A stretch of 64,000 nucleotides of DNA from Achromobacter xylosoxidans (lineage in GTDB: Bacteria; Pseudomonadota; Gammaproteobacteria; Burkholderiales; Burkholderiaceae_B): contig NZ_LN831029.1 in assembly GCF_001457475.1 (NCBI RefSeq), forward strand, positions 186,001 through 250,000, read 5' to 3'. Below, piece after piece: positions 37,789 to 47,049 of this stretch; the stretch's first letter is position 1; each line of letters starts with the position of its first letter. Made by a program: the position numbers and the translations under genes. The notes below the pieces were generated by a model that had not been told where the DNA came from, ran no database searches, and saw only the letters and a program-made list of their open reading frames with translations.

Positions 37789-40700
37789 TCACGCAGCCAG
37801 TTGTTGCGGGTTGGCTGCACGCCACATTTCACCCAATGCGCGGCGGTAGTCCGTCGGCATGACCTTTACGAATTTGCCGCGCGAGGCTTCCCAGTCGCCC
37901 AGGATCTCGCGGGCGCGGAAGCTGCCGGTGTAGCGGAAGTGGTCTTCCACCAGGCGGCGCAGGATGGCTTCATCCGTTTCGCGTTCGCCGCCGCGCTGCG
38001 CGCTGTGCCAGACGTCGATGTTGTTCTGGGCCTGCTGCTCGGCATGCGGCAGCACGGCTTCCAGTTCGACCATCGACAGGTTGGCGCGATGCTTGAGCGT
38101 GCGCTCCGGATCCCACACGTACGCCACGCCGCCCGACATGCCGGCGGCGAAGTTGCGGCCGGTGGCGCCCAGCACCACCACGGTGCCGCCCGTCATGTAT
38201 TCGCAGCCGTGGTCGCCGGTGCCTTCCACGACCGTGGCGGCGCCCGAGTTGCGCACCGCGAAGCGTTCGCCGGCCACGCCGTTGAAGAAGGCTTCGCCGG
38301 CCAGCGCGCCGTACAGGACGGTGTTGCCGGCGATGATGTGGTCGGGGCCGAAGCCGCGGAAGTCATTGGGCGAGCGCACGATGATGCGGCCGCCCGACAG
38401 GCCCTTGCCGACGTAGTCGTTGCCTTCGCCCACCAGGTCCATGGTGATGCCATGGGCCAGGAAGGCGCCGAAGCTCTGGCCGGCGGTGCCGTTGCACTGG
38501 ATGTGGATGGTGTCGTCCGGCAGGCCGTCGTGGCCGTAGCGCGCCGCCACCGCGCCGGACAGCATGGCGCCGATGGTGCGGTTGCGGTTGCGCACCGGCA
38601 CGATGAACGAGACCTTCTCGCCGCGCTCCAGCGCCGGCTTGCTGCGCTCGATCAGCTGGTGGTCCAGCGCGCCGGCCAGGCCGTGGTCCTGCTCTTCGGT
38701 CTGGCGCACGTCGGCGTCGGATTGGGTCTGGTGGAACACGCGGGCGAAGTCCAGGCCCTGCGCCTTCCAGTGCTCGACACCCGAGCGCATGTCCAGCAGG
38801 TCGGCGCGGCCGATCAGGTCGTCGAACTTGCGGATGCCCAGCTGGGCCATGATCTCGCGCACTTCCTCGGCGATGAAGAAGAAGAAGTTGACGACGTGCT
38901 CGGGTTTGCCCTGGAACTTCTTGCGCAGCTCCGGATCCTGCGTGGCCACGCCCACCGGGCAGGTGTTCAGGTGGCACTTGCGCATCATGATGCAGCCTTC
39001 CACGACCAGCGGAGCCGTGGCGAAGCCGAATTCATCGGCGCCCAGCAGCGCGCCGATGACGACGTCGCGGCCGGTCTTCATCTGGCCGTCGGCCTGCACG
39101 CGGATGCGGCTGCGCAGGCGATTCAGGACCAGCGTCTGCTGGGTTTCGGCCAGGCCGAGTTCCCACGGCGTGCCGACGTGCTTGATGGACGACACCGGCG
39201 AGGCGCCCGTGCCGCCGTCATGGCCGGCGATCACGACGTGGTCGGCCTTGGCCTTGGCCACGCCGGCGGCGACCGTGCCGACGCCGACTTCCGACACCAG
39301 CTTGACCGAGATCGAGGCCTTGGTGTTGACGTTCTTCAGGTCGTGGATCAGCTGCGCCAGGTCCTCGATCGAGTAGATGTCGTGGTGCGGCGGCGGCGAG
39401 ATCAGGCCCACGCCCGGCACCGAGTAGCGCAGCTTGGCGATGTACTCGGACACCTTGTGGCCGGGCAGCTGGCCGCCTTCGCCGGGCTTGGCGCCCTGCG
39501 CCATCTTGATCTGGATCTGGTCGGCCGATGACAGGTACTCGGCGGTGACGCCGAAGCGGCCGGAGGCGACCTGCTTGATCTTCGAACGCAGCGAATCGCC
39601 CTTCTTGAGCGCGACGTCGGCTTCGATGCGGTCGGAGCCGAGCAGCGAGGCCAGCGTGTCGCCGTCCTTGATGGTGCTCTTGCCCTGGCGCATTTCGGCG
39701 CGATAGCGCAGCTCGTCCTCGCCGCCTTCGCCGGTGTTGGACTTGCCGCCGATGCGGTTCATGGCCACGGCCAGCACCGAGTGGGCCTCGGTGGAGATCG
39801 AGCCGAGCGACATGGCGCCGGTGGCGAAGCGCTTGACGATTTCCTTGGCCGGCTCGACGTCATCGAGCGGAATGGCGCGCGACGGGTCGAAGCGGAACTC
39901 GAACAGGCCGCGCAGCGTCATGTGGCGGCGGCTCTGGTCGTTGATGATCTGCGCGTATTCCTTGTACGTGCGGTAGTTGTTGGCGCGCGAGGCGTGCTGC
40001 AGCTTGGCGATGGAATCGGGCGTCCACATGTGCTCTTCGCCGCGCACGCGATAGGCGTACTCGCCGCCCGCGTCGAGGTCGTTGGCCAGGACCGGATCGG
40101 TGCTGAACGCGGCCCGGTGCTGGCGCAGCGCCTCTTCGGCCACCTGGAAGATGCCGATGCCTTCGATGTTGGAGGCGGTGCCGGTGAAGTACTTGTTCAC
40201 CAGGCTGCTCTGCAGGCCCACGGCTTCGAAGATCTGGGCGCCGGTGTAGGACATGTAGGTGGAGATGCCCATCTTGGACATCACCTTGTTCAGGCCCTTG
40301 CCGATTGCCTTGATGAAGTTCTTGACGGCCTTTTCCGGGTCGCTCATCTTGCCCAGCGATTCCAGCGCCAGGTAGGGATGGATGGCTTCGGCGCCGTAGC
40401 CGCCCAGCAGCGCGAAGTGATGCACTTCGCGGGCCGAGCCGGTTTCCACCACCAGGCCGGTGTTGGTGCGCAGGCCGGCGCGGATCAGGTGCTGGTGCAC
40501 CGCCGAGGTGGCCAGCAGGGCGGGGATGGCCACGCGTTCGCTGTCGACCAGGCGGTCCGACACGATCAGGATGTTGTAGCCGCTCTGCACCGCGTCCACG
40601 GCGCGCGCGCACAGCGCGGCCACGCGGGCTTCGATGCCCTCGGGACCCCAGGCGGCCGGGTAGGTGATGTCCAGCTCGAAGCTGCGGAACTTCTTGCCGG

Positions 40701-42528
40701 TGACCTGCTCGATGTCGCGGATCTGCGCCATGGCGGCGAAGTCCAGCACCGGCTGCGACACTTCCAGGCGCAGCGGCGGATTGACGTTGTTGATGTCCAG
40801 CAGATTGGGCTTGGGGCCGATGAACGACACCAGCGACATCACCATCTGCTCGCGGATCGGGTCGATCGGCGGGTTGGTGACCTGGGCGAACAGCTGGCGG
40901 AAATAGTTGTAGAACGGCTTGGCGCGGTCGGACAGCACGGCCAGCGGGGCGTCGTTGCCCATCGAGCCGATCACTTCCTCGCCGGTCGAGGCCATGGGCT
41001 CGAGGATGAACTTGTAGTCTTCCTGGGTCCAGCCGAAGGCCTGCTGGCGATCCAGCAGCGACACCGACGATTGCGCCGGCACGCCGGCCTGGCGCGGGGC
41101 CGGCAGCGATTCCAGCTTGATCTGCAGCCGCTCGATCCACTGGCGGTACGGACGGCTGTTGGCCAGTTGCAGCTTGATCTCGGCGTCGTCGATGATGCGA
41201 CCTTGCTCCAGGTCGATCAGGAACATCTTGCCCGGCTGCAGGCGCCACTTCTTGATGATGCGGTTTTCCGGGATCGACAGGGTGCCGGCTTCCGAGGCCA
41301 GGATGACCATATCGTCGTCGGTCACCAGGTAGCGCGCCGGGCGCAGGCCGTTGCGGTCGAGCGTGGCGCCGATCTGGCGGCCGTCGGTGAAGGCGACCGC
41401 GGCGGGGCCGTCCCACGGCTCCATCATGGCGGCGTGGTACTCATAGAAAGCGCGGCGGCTTTCGTCCATCTGCGTGTGCTGTTCCCAGGCTTCCGGGATC
41501 ATCATCATCATGGCGTGGGCCAGCGAGTAACCCGAGTTCACCAGCAGTTCCAGGCAGTTGTCGAACGTGGCGGTGTCCGACTGGCCTTCGTAGACGATGG
41601 GGTAGAGCTTTTTCAGGTCGTCGCCCAGCACGGCCGACTGCATCATGCCTTCGCGGGCGCGCAGCCAGTTGAAGTTGCCCTTGACCGTGTTGATTTCGCC
41701 GTTGTGGGCGATCATGCGGTAGGGGTGGGCCAGCGGCCAGGCGGGGAAGGTGTTGGTCGAGAAGCGTTGGTGCACCAGCGCCAGCGCCGACACGGTGCGC
41801 GGGTCGGCCAGGTCGCGGTAGTAGCGGCCGACCTGGTCGGCCAGCAGCAGGCCCTTGTAGACCACGGTGCGCACCGAGGCCGAGGGCACGAAATATTCCT
41901 TGCCATGCGCCAGGTGCATGTTCTGGATGGCGTGGCTGGCGGTCTTGCGGATCACGTACAGCTTGCGTTCCAGCGCGTCGGGCACCATCACGTCGGCGCC
42001 GCGGCCGATGAACAACTGGCGGATCACGGGTTCGCAGTCGCGCACGGTGGGCGACATCGGCATGTCGACGTCCACGGGCACGTTGCGCCAGCCCAGCACG
42101 ACCTGGCCTTCGGCGCGCACCGAGCGCTCCAGTTCCTGTTCGCAGGCCAGGCGCGAGGCGGTTTCCTTGGGCAGGAACACCATGGCCACGCCGTATTCGC
42201 CGGGCGGCGGCAGGGTGATGCCATGCTGGGCGAACTCGTCGCGGTAGAGCGTGTCGGGAATCTGGATCAGGATGCCGGCGCCGTCGCCCATCAGCTTGTC
42301 CGCGCCCACCGCGCCGCGGTGATCGAGGTTCTCCAGGATCTTCAGGCCCTGCTGGATGATGGCGTGGCTTTTCTTGCCCTTGATGTGCGCCACGAAGCCC
42401 ACGCCACAGGCGTCATGTTCGTTCTTGGGGTGGTACAGGCCCTGGGCGGGCGGCAGACCGATGCGGCTGGCATCGATCGGGGTCGCCTTGGGGGTGGGAC
42501 AGGAATCGTTCGGGGTGGTGTGGGGCAT
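37789..42528 (-). CDS. gltB: Glutamate synthase (NADPH) large subunit
   Basis: Makes two glutamates from glutamine and 2-oxoglutarate. The 1579-residue product begins with a propeptide of about 40 residues and then the catalytic Cys41 of the class II glutaminase ([18 protein letters not shown]). A central domain, the FMN-binding synthase domain ([40 protein letters not shown]), the 3Fe-4S cysteines in [15 protein letters not shown] and a C-terminal GXGXG beta-helix follow. Start chosen at 42528 (MPHTTPND) because CGGAG lies 6 bp upstream; 42582 is an alternative without such a site. Largest gene of the window. Confidence 0.97.
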   Translation of the reverse strand: MPHTTPNDSCPTPKATPIDASRIGLPPAQGLYHPKNEHDACGVGFVAHIKGKKSHAIIQQGLKILENLDHRGAVGADKLMGDGAGILIQIPDTLYRDEFAQHGITLPPPGEYGVAMVFLPKETASRLACEQELERSVRAEGQVVLGWRNVPVDVDMPMSPTVRDCEPVIRQLFIGRGADVMVPDALERKLYVIRKTASHAIQNMHLAHGKEYFVPSASVRTVVYKGLLLADQVGRYYRDLADPRTVSALALVHQRFSTNTFPAWPLAHPYRMIAHNGEINTVKGNFNWLRAREGMMQSAVLGDDLKKLYPIVYEGQSDTATFDNCLELLVNSGYSLAHAMMMMIPEAWEQHTQMDESRRAFYEYHAAMMEPWDGPAAVAFTDGRQIGATLDRNGLRPARYLVTDDDMVILASEAGTLSIPENRIIKKWRLQPGKMFLIDLEQGRIIDDAEIKLQLANSRPYRQWIERLQIKLESLPAPRQAGVPAQSSVSLLDRQQAFGWTQEDYKFILEPMASTGEEVIGSMGNDAPLAVLSDRAKPFYNYFRQLFAQVTNPPIDPIREQMVMSLVSFIGPKPNLLDINNVNPPLRLEVSQPVLDFAAMAQIRDIEQVTGKKFRSFELDITYPAAWGPEGIEARVAALCARAVDAVQSGYNILIVSDRLVDSERVAIPALLATSAVHQHLIRAGLRTNTGLVVETGSAREVHHFALLGGYGAEAIHPYLALESLGKMSDPEKAVKNFIKAIGKGLNKVMSKMGISTYMSYTGAQIFEAVGLQSSLVNKYFTGTASNIEGIGIFQVAEEALRQHRAAFSTDPVLANDLDAGGEYAYRVRGEEHMWTPDSIAKLQHASRANNYRTYKEYAQIINDQSRRHMTLRGLFEFRFDPSRAIPLDDVEPAKEIVKRFATGAMSLGSISTEAHSVLAVAMNRIGGKSNTGEGGEDELRYRAEMRQGKSTIKDGDTLASLLGSDRIEADVALKKGDSLRSKIKQVASGRFGVTAEYLSSADQIQIKMAQGAKPGEGGQLPGHKVSEYIAKLRYSVPGVGLISPPPHHDIYSIEDLAQLIHDLKNVNTKASISVKLVSEVGVGTVAAGVAKAKADHVVIAGHDGGTGASPVSSIKHVGTPWELGLAETQQTLVLNRLRSRIRVQADGQMKTGRDVVIGALLGADEFGFATAPLVVEGCIMMRKCHLNTCPVGVATQDPELRKKFQGKPEHVVNFFFFIAEEVREIMAQLGIRKFDDLIGRADLLDMRSGVEHWKAQGLDFARVFHQTQSDADVRQTEEQDHGLAGALDHQLIERSKPALERGEKVSFIVPVRNRNRTIGAMLSGAVAARYGHDGLPDDTIHIQCNGTAGQSFGAFLAHGITMDLVGEGNDYVGKGLSGGRIIVRSPNDFRGFGPDHIIAGNTVLYGALAGEAFFNGVAGERFAVRNSGAATVVEGTGDHGCEYMTGGTVVVLGATGRNFAAGMSGGVAYVWDPERTLKHRANLSMVELEAVLPHAEQQAQNNIDVWHSAQRGGERETDEAILRRLVEDHFRYTGSFRAREILGDWEASRGKFVKVMPTDYRRALGEMWRAANPQQLAA

Positions 42529-42612
42529 GGCGCGCTCCGCAGTAAAGACTGCGTTCCAATGTTGCAGTGCAGGAACGGACAATACCCCCGTGCGTAGTAG
42601 GGTGCAATAAGA

Positions 42613-42661
42613 ATATAAGGGGTGTGACCCTAATTAAAGCAATGCACCGTCGTAGAGCATT
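42613..42661 (-). promoter_or_regulatory. Candidate gltB promoter with an adjoining inverted repeat
   Basis: On the minus strand TTGCTT (42642-42637) and TTATAT (42618-42613) are spaced by 18 bp in an AT-rich patch about 85 bp before the gltB start. Directly upstream is an inverted repeat AATGC-N11-GCATT (42641-42661), the form and position expected for a LysR-type activator site. It lies in the 353-bp gene-free stretch 42529-42881. The rest of that stretch holds a small hairpin CGCAG/CTGCG near 42537, the terminator of the next gene and nothing else I can identify. Confidence 0.4.
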
Positions 42662-42857
42662 AATATGGTGACACATAAAGAGGCGCGTCAAACAAGGCTT
42701 CCCAGGGTGCACCTTTCGCAAGGGGTGGCGCCAGGGTGGATTATCCCCTGTTTCCGCGATGGTACGTCCCTGTTTATTGTGATGTTTTTTGGCCGCGCAC
42801 TGACCGGTGGCGAGCAAGCGCAGGCCGCCGTCGGTCGGTGCGTCCCGAAACGGCCAT

Positions 42858-42878
42858 GAAAAAGCGCCCGAAGGCGCT
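42858..42878 (-). terminator. Intrinsic terminator of the RAYT-like gene
   Basis: AGCGCC (42863-42868) pairs with GGCGCT (42873-42878) around CGAA. Read on the minus strand, this gives a TTCG tetraloop hairpin followed by TTTTC. It begins 3 bp after the stop codon of the RAYT-like gene. Confidence 0.8.
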
Positions 42879-42881
42879 GTG

Positions 42882-43685
42882 TCAGGAAGTGGAACCGCCG
42901 CCGTTGCCGGAACCCGGTCCGTGGCCGGTGGGAGCCGGCGGCGAGGCCGGTGGCGTGGCCGCGGCCGGGTCGGCATCGACGGCGGCCGGCGCGGCCGGCT
43001 TCTTGCGCGGGCGTCCGCGCTGGCCTGGCGCCACGCGGCGGCTGGCGGTATGCGCCAGGCTGGCGATGAAACTCGGGCCGCCCAGCGCCCATTGGCCGGA
43101 GACCGCCTGGTCGATGCGCTGGGTTTCCTCGCGCGACAGGCCGTCCTGCAGACGTTTGCGGTAATTGGCCTGGCGGTCGAACGGCGTGTTGCCGCAGGCC
43201 CAGTAGTCGGCGTGATCGGACTGCCACTGCGCCGGGGCGGCGGTGGTGTTGCCGGTATGGCTGGAAGCCGACGACCACGGCCAGGAATCGGGATCTTGCG
43301 AGGCGCCGCTGCGCACCGGATAGGTTTCCAGCCACACCAGCGCCGGCAGCACCCAGGCGCCGGGCTCGAGCAGGGCCGAGCGGTAGCGGCCGGCGAACAC
43401 CCGGCCGCCGCGCAGGCGCGCGGCCAGGTTGCGGCCCAGCGTCTGCATCAGGCGCGGCAGGCCTTCCTCGTCGGCGGGCGTGGCCAGCAGCAGGATGCGA
43501 TCGTTGGCAAGCAGCCAGCCGTGCACCGACACACGATGACGCTGGGCGGATTCGCCCAGCCACGCGGCAAGCTGGTTGAGGATATCGGCCGGGGCGGGCT
43601 GGGACGGCGCCGCCAATGGCTGAATGAAGTTGGCCTGCACCAGTTGGGGCAGCCCAGGGGCGTACAGACGGGGCAGACGGGCCAT
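42882..43685 (-). CDS. RAYT-like protein (REP-associated tyrosine transposase family) lacking the HUH motif
   Basis: The 267-residue product follows the layout of RAYT/Y1-transposase proteins: ARLPRLYAPGLPQLVQANFI at the start, RHRVSVHGWLLANDRILLL where active members have a HAYVLMPNHVHLL-type segment, LGRNLAARLRGGRVFAGRYR, LVWLETYPVRSG and DSWPWSSASSHTG. The two catalytic histidines of the HUH site are replaced (NDRIL), so nicking activity is not expected. The C-terminal 60 residues are a Pro/Ala/Gly-rich tail with an RGRPRKK AT-hook-like motif. It has its own terminator and no terminal repeats, which suggests a domesticated gene with a host role, possibly DNA or RNA binding. Confidence 0.8.
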   Translation of the reverse strand: MARLPRLYAPGLPQLVQANFIQPLAAPSQPAPADILNQLAAWLGESAQRHRVSVHGWLLANDRILLLATPADEEGLPRLMQTLGRNLAARLRGGRVFAGRYRSALLEPGAWVLPALVWLETYPVRSGASQDPDSWPWSSASSHTGNTTAAPAQWQSDHADYWACGNTPFDRQANYRKRLQDGLSREETQRIDQAVSGQWALGGPSFIASLAHTASRRVAPGQRGRPRKKPAAPAAVDADPAAATPPASPPAPTGHGPGSGNGGGSTS

Positions 43686-43920
43686 AGTGTCAGGGCTTGC
43701 GCTTCCAGAAGAACGGGTTGTCTTCTCTCACGTATATAAATAGTGCCACGGTGGTCGCCGGTCAAGTCCCGCGATCACAATATGGGCACGGAATCGATAC
43801 TTTTTGTGGAAAGGACTCCGTGTTTCGGGCAGGTTAACATTCGGCGACGGATCGTCGTACCGTGGATATACCCTAATCCCGCCCGAATTTTGTTCAGCCT
43901 CAGACCCGGAGACCGCTGCC

Positions 43921-44784
43921 ATGCCCGCCGCCCTGGAACTCATTTCCCAGCATCGCTGTTTTGGCGGTTCGCAGCGCTATTACCGCCATGAGTCGGCCGA
44001 GATCGGCCTGCCGATGCGTTTTTCCGTCTTCGTCCCGCCCCAGGCCGAGCAGGGGCCGGTGCCGGTGCTGTTCTACCTGGCCGGCCTGACCTGCACCGAG
44101 GAAACCTTCATGATCAAGGCCGGCGCCCAGCGCCTGGCCGCCGAGCTGGGCGTGATGCTGGTGGCACCGGATACCAGCCCGCGGGGCGCCAACGTGCCCG
44201 GCGAGGACGAAAGCTGGGACCTGGGCACCGGCGCCGGCTTCTATCTGGACGCCACCACCGGCCCCTGGCGCGCCCATTACCGCATGGACAGCTACGTGAC
44301 GCGTGAATTGCACGCCATCGTCACCAGCGCGCTGCCCGGCGACGCCGCGCGCGTCGGCATCTTCGGGCACTCGATGGGCGGCCATGGCGCCCTGGTGCTG
44401 GCGCTGCGCAACCCTGGTCAGTTCCGTTCGGTCTCGGCCTTTGCCCCGATCGCGGCGCCCAGCCTGTGCCCCTGGGGCAAGAAGGCGTTCGGCGCCTACC
44501 TGGGCGAGAATCCCGACGACTGGGCCGCCTACGATGCCTCGGCGCTGATGCGCGGCTTGCGCCAGCCGTTTCCCGCGGGCATCCTGATCGATCAGGGCAC
44601 GGCCGACCAGTTCCTGGCCGAGCAGTTGTATCCCGAGGTATTCGAGGCCGCCTGCGCCACCGCCGGGCAGCCGCTGGAACTGCGCCGCCAGGAAGGTTAC
44701 GACCACGGCTATTACTTCATCTCCACGTTCATCGAGGATCACATCCGGTTTCACGTCGAGCGGCTTGGAAAACCGGCGGCCTGA
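43921..44784 (+). CDS. fghA: S-formylglutathione hydrolase
   Basis: Serine hydrolase that completes glutathione-dependent formaldehyde oxidation, releasing formate. The 287-residue alpha/beta-hydrolase has the nucleophile in FGHSMGGHGALVL, the acid in LIDQGTADQFL and the base in GYDHGYYF, and the family segments YLAGLTCTEETFMIKAG and VAPDTSPRGANVPGE. Start chosen at 43921 (MPAALELIS). The usual partner, glutathione-dependent formaldehyde dehydrogenase, is not in this window. Confidence 0.95.
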   Translation: MPAALELISQHRCFGGSQRYYRHESAEIGLPMRFSVFVPPQAEQGPVPVLFYLAGLTCTEETFMIKAGAQRLAAELGVMLVAPDTSPRGANVPGEDESWDLGTGAGFYLDATTGPWRAHYRMDSYVTRELHAIVTSALPGDAARVGIFGHSMGGHGALVLALRNPGQFRSVSAFAPIAAPSLCPWGKKAFGAYLGENPDDWAAYDASALMRGLRQPFPAGILIDQGTADQFLAEQLYPEVFEAACATAGQPLELRRQEGYDHGYYFISTFIEDHIRFHVERLGKPAA

Positions 44785-44880
44785 CGCCCCGCTTCTATAC
44801 TGGGCGGCCTGCCGAGACAGGCCCGGGGCGCCCGGCATCCGACGCCCGGCCGCGGCGCTCTATGCATAGGATCGCCTGAT

Positions 44881-45570
44881 TTGATCAACGGAATCGCTCC
44901 CTTCGTCTGGATCCTGCTGGCCGCGGTGGTCCTTTTCCTGCCGGGCATGGCGATGCTGCTGGGCCGGGGCGGTCCGCGCGATGAGCGCGGCCGGCGCGCC
45001 TTCCAGTTCCGGCCCGTGCGCCGCCTGTTTGGCCTGATGCTGCTGTTGCTGGGTGGCGTCTCGGGGCTGCTGGCCCTGTCGCTGGTGCAGTTCTTCCGCC
45101 TGACCACCGACGAGCCGGTGGCGCGCATCGAGGTGCGCCAGCAGGCCGAGGGCCAGTTCCAGGTCAGCGCCACCGCGCCGGGCGTGGGCGCCAAGCGGTA
45201 TGTGCTCTATGGCGACCAGTGGCAGATCGACGCCCGCGTGGTGCGCTGGAAACTGCCGGCGCTGATAGCTGGCCTGCCGCCGTTGTATCGCCTGGAACGC
45301 TTGTCCGGCCGATACAGCGATGCGGCGCGCGAGGCCTCGGCCACCCGCTCGGTCCACGCCCTGGACGACTGGCCTGCGCCGGACCTGGGTTCGCTCAAGC
45401 AGAGCTTCCCGAACTGGTTTCCCTTCGTCGATGTCCAATTCGGCAGCGCGGCCTACATGCCGTTGTTCGACGGCGCCACCTACCAGGTCTACATGGATCC
45501 GCGCGGCGCCTTGTTCGTGCGGCCGGACGGCGAGGCCACCGCCGCCGGCTTGAAGCGCCTGGGCTGGTAG
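44881..45570 (+). CDS. Hypothetical inner-membrane protein
   Basis: A 229-residue protein of unrecognised function. It has two N-terminal membrane helices (FVWILLAAVVLFLPGMAMLL and LFGLMLLLLGGVSGLLALSL) and then a soluble, beta-rich domain from about residue 75 to the end. The second helix's loop is basic, placing the C-terminal domain probably in the periplasm. The only start at the right place is TTG at 44881; no in-frame ATG occurs before residue 22. Similar betaproteobacterial proteins are sometimes labelled multidrug or cation transporter without evidence. It lies between fghA and rpoH. Confidence 0.75.
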   Translation: MINGIAPFVWILLAAVVLFLPGMAMLLGRGGPRDERGRRAFQFRPVRRLFGLMLLLLGGVSGLLALSLVQFFRLTTDEPVARIEVRQQAEGQFQVSATAPGVGAKRYVLYGDQWQIDARVVRWKLPALIAGLPPLYRLERLSGRYSDAAREASATRSVHALDDWPAPDLGSLKQSFPNWFPFVDVQFGSAAYMPLFDGATYQVYMDPRGALFVRPDGEATAAGLKRLGW

Positions 45571-45683
45571 GCGTCCGGCCCGCCGGTCGCGACGCGCGCC
45601 CCGGCCCCCATGACACAAAGCCGGCCGCCGCCGGGGGCAAGACAGGCAAATTAAAATTGGGGACGCCCTATAAAAGGGAAACT

Positions 45684-45712
45684 TTGACGCGCCGCAATAG
45701 TCGAATTAGCAC
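45684..45712 (+). promoter_or_regulatory. Possible rpoH promoter overlapping CIRCE
   Basis: TTGACG (45684-45689) is a good -35 box; 17 bp further on, TAGCAC (45707-45712) falls inside the left CIRCE arm and is a poor -10. If this is the rpoH promoter, bound HrcA would cover its -10 region and block transcription directly. Tentative because of the weak -10. Confidence 0.35.
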
Positions 45713-45732
45713 TCCCTTTACTAGAGTGCTAA
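45706..45732. promoter_or_regulatory. Perfect CIRCE operator (HrcA binding site) upstream of rpoH
   Basis: TTAGCACTC (45706-45714), a 9-bp spacer and GAGTGCTAA (45724-45732) match the CIRCE consensus at every arm position with the exact N9 spacing. CIRCE is the target of the heat-shock repressor HrcA, whose activity depends on GroE. It lies 46 bp before the rpoH start codon, so the heat-shock sigma factor itself appears to be under HrcA control. Confidence 0.92.
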
Positions 45733-45778
45733 CATCGAATCCATGTCTTTACCCCTTTGCATTCCGGAGACCGCCGCA

Positions 45779-46663
45779 ATGAAGCAACCCAGTACCTCGT
45801 TGGCCACGTCCGGCAACGCCCTGGCGTTGGCCATCGCCAATCCGGGCGCACTCGGCACGATCGATGCCTACATCTCGGCCGTGAACCGCCTGCCGGTCCT
45901 GTCGGCCGAACGCGAAACCGAACTCGGCCGTCGCCTGCGCGACAGCGAAGACCTGGGCGCCGCGCGCGAGCTGGTGCTGTCGCACCTGCGCCTGGTGGTG
46001 TCGGTGGCGCGCCAGTACCTGGGTTATGGCTTGCCCCACGCCGACCTGATCCAGGAAGGCAATGTCGGCCTGATGAAGGCCGTCAAGCGTTTCGACCCCG
46101 AGCGCGGCGTGCGCCTGGTGTCGTTCGCCGTGCACTGGATCAAGGCCGAGATCCACGAATACATCATCCGCAACTGGCGCCTGGTAAAGGTGGCCACCAC
46201 CAAGGCCCAGCGCAAGCTGTTCTTCAACCTGCGCAGCATGCGCCCGGACGGACAGACGCTGGATCCCGAGCAGGTCGATCACATCGCCCGCGAACTGAAC
46301 GTGCGCCGCGAAGACGTCAGCGAAATGGAAGTGCGCCTGTCGGGCCGCGACATGTCGCTCGAGAACCAGGACGACGATGACGACAGCTACGCGCCCATCG
46401 CCTACCTGTCCGACGAGGGCCGCCAGGAGCCGACCCGCGTGCTGGAACGCGCCGCCCGCGACCAGTTGCAGAGCTCGGGGCTGTCCAGCGCGCTGGAAGC
46501 GCTGGATCCGCGTTCGCGTCGCATCGTCGAAGCCCGCTGGCTGCAGGACGACGGCGGCGCCACGTTGCACGAACTGGCGCAGGAATTCGGCGTGTCGGCC
46601 GAACGCATCCGCCAGATCGAGGCCGCGGCGTTGAAGAAGATGCGCGGCAACCTGGCTGCCTGA
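45779..46663 (+). CDS. rpoH: RNA polymerase heat-shock sigma factor RpoH (sigma-32)
   Basis: Directs RNA polymerase to chaperone and protease promoters. The 294-residue product has sigma region 2 (LVLSHLRLVVSVARQYLGYG, LPHADLIQEGNVGLMKAVKR, VSFAVHWIKAEIHEYIIRNW), the RpoH-box-like segment TTKAQRKLFFNLRSMR and region 4 with ATLHELAQEFGVSAERIRQI. Start chosen at 45779 because GGAGA lies 9 bp upstream; an upstream ATG at 45743 lacks a site. A perfect CIRCE operator precedes it and an intrinsic terminator follows. Confidence 0.96.
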   Translation: MKQPSTSLATSGNALALAIANPGALGTIDAYISAVNRLPVLSAERETELGRRLRDSEDLGAARELVLSHLRLVVSVARQYLGYGLPHADLIQEGNVGLMKAVKRFDPERGVRLVSFAVHWIKAEIHEYIIRNWRLVKVATTKAQRKLFFNLRSMRPDGQTLDPEQVDHIARELNVRREDVSEMEVRLSGRDMSLENQDDDDDSYAPIAYLSDEGRQEPTRVLERAARDQLQSSGLSSALEALDPRSRRIVEARWLQDDGGATLHELAQEFGVSAERIRQIEAAALKKMRGNLAA

Positions 46664-46692
46664 TTGCTGCCTGCTTCCCGCCGTACCCATGC

Positions 46693-46718
46693 AAAGGGCC
46701 GCGATTCGCGGCCCTTTT
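46693..46718 (+). terminator. Intrinsic terminator of rpoH
   Basis: GGGCCGCGA (46696-46704) pairs with TCGCGGCCC (46706-46714), effectively an 8-bp stem with a three-base loop. AAA lies before it and TTTT after it. It begins 30 bp beyond the rpoH stop. Confidence 0.85.
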
Positions 46719-46830
46719 GCTTTGCGTCGACGGCCGTGCGCGCCGGCGGGAGGGGGGCGCCGCGGCGATGGTCGCGGCGCACCAATAAATTGATACAAAT
46801 TCGCTGCGAAATAACGGGCGATTTCAGAAA

Positions 46831-46973
46831 CTTAATGAAGCTCGCCCCGCCTAACTTCACGTAGACCGCGAACTTTGGTTGGCAGTCTTGTCATCCGTCT
46901 CGGCTTCTCCTCTTTCCCCTCCCCTATGAGACGGATGCTTGCGGGGCACCACGCATATGGTGCCCCGTTTTTT
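46831..46973 (+). ncRNA. Putative small RNA with a pyrimidine-rich hairpin loop and its own terminator
   Basis: In the 386-bp gap 46664-47049, beyond the rpoH terminator, lie three ordered plus-strand hairpins. The first is TGAAG (46836-46840) with CTTCA (46855-46859) around a C-rich loop. The second is CATCCGTCTC (46892-46901) with GAGACGGATG (46928-46937), a perfect 10-bp stem with a 26-base loop made almost only of C and U, containing CTTCTCCTC and CCCCTCCCC. The third is the terminator GGGGCACCA (46943-46951) with TGGTGCCCC (46958-46966) followed by GTTTTTT. No credible coding frame exists. The loop could pair with Shine-Dalgarno sequences. The 5' end is uncertain; TTGATA at 46790 may be a -35. 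The remaining gap also holds a GC-rich hairpin at 46757-46780. Confidence 0.55.
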
Positions 46974-47049
46974 ATTGCGCGCGCCAAACGCGTGACGTAG
47001 CAGGCGGCCGCGCTGCCAAAGCGTTGTGGGGTTGTCAGGCCGCCGGCTC

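Noticed and set aside
39781..42597. A 938-codon open frame on the plus strand opposite gltB
   Set aside because: Antisense shadow of the gltB reading frame; composition is typical of codon-mirror frames and no family motif is present.
42882..43685. A working insertion sequence
   Set aside because: No terminal inverted repeats, no target duplication and no catalytic HUH motif; treated as a domesticated RAYT-like gene instead.
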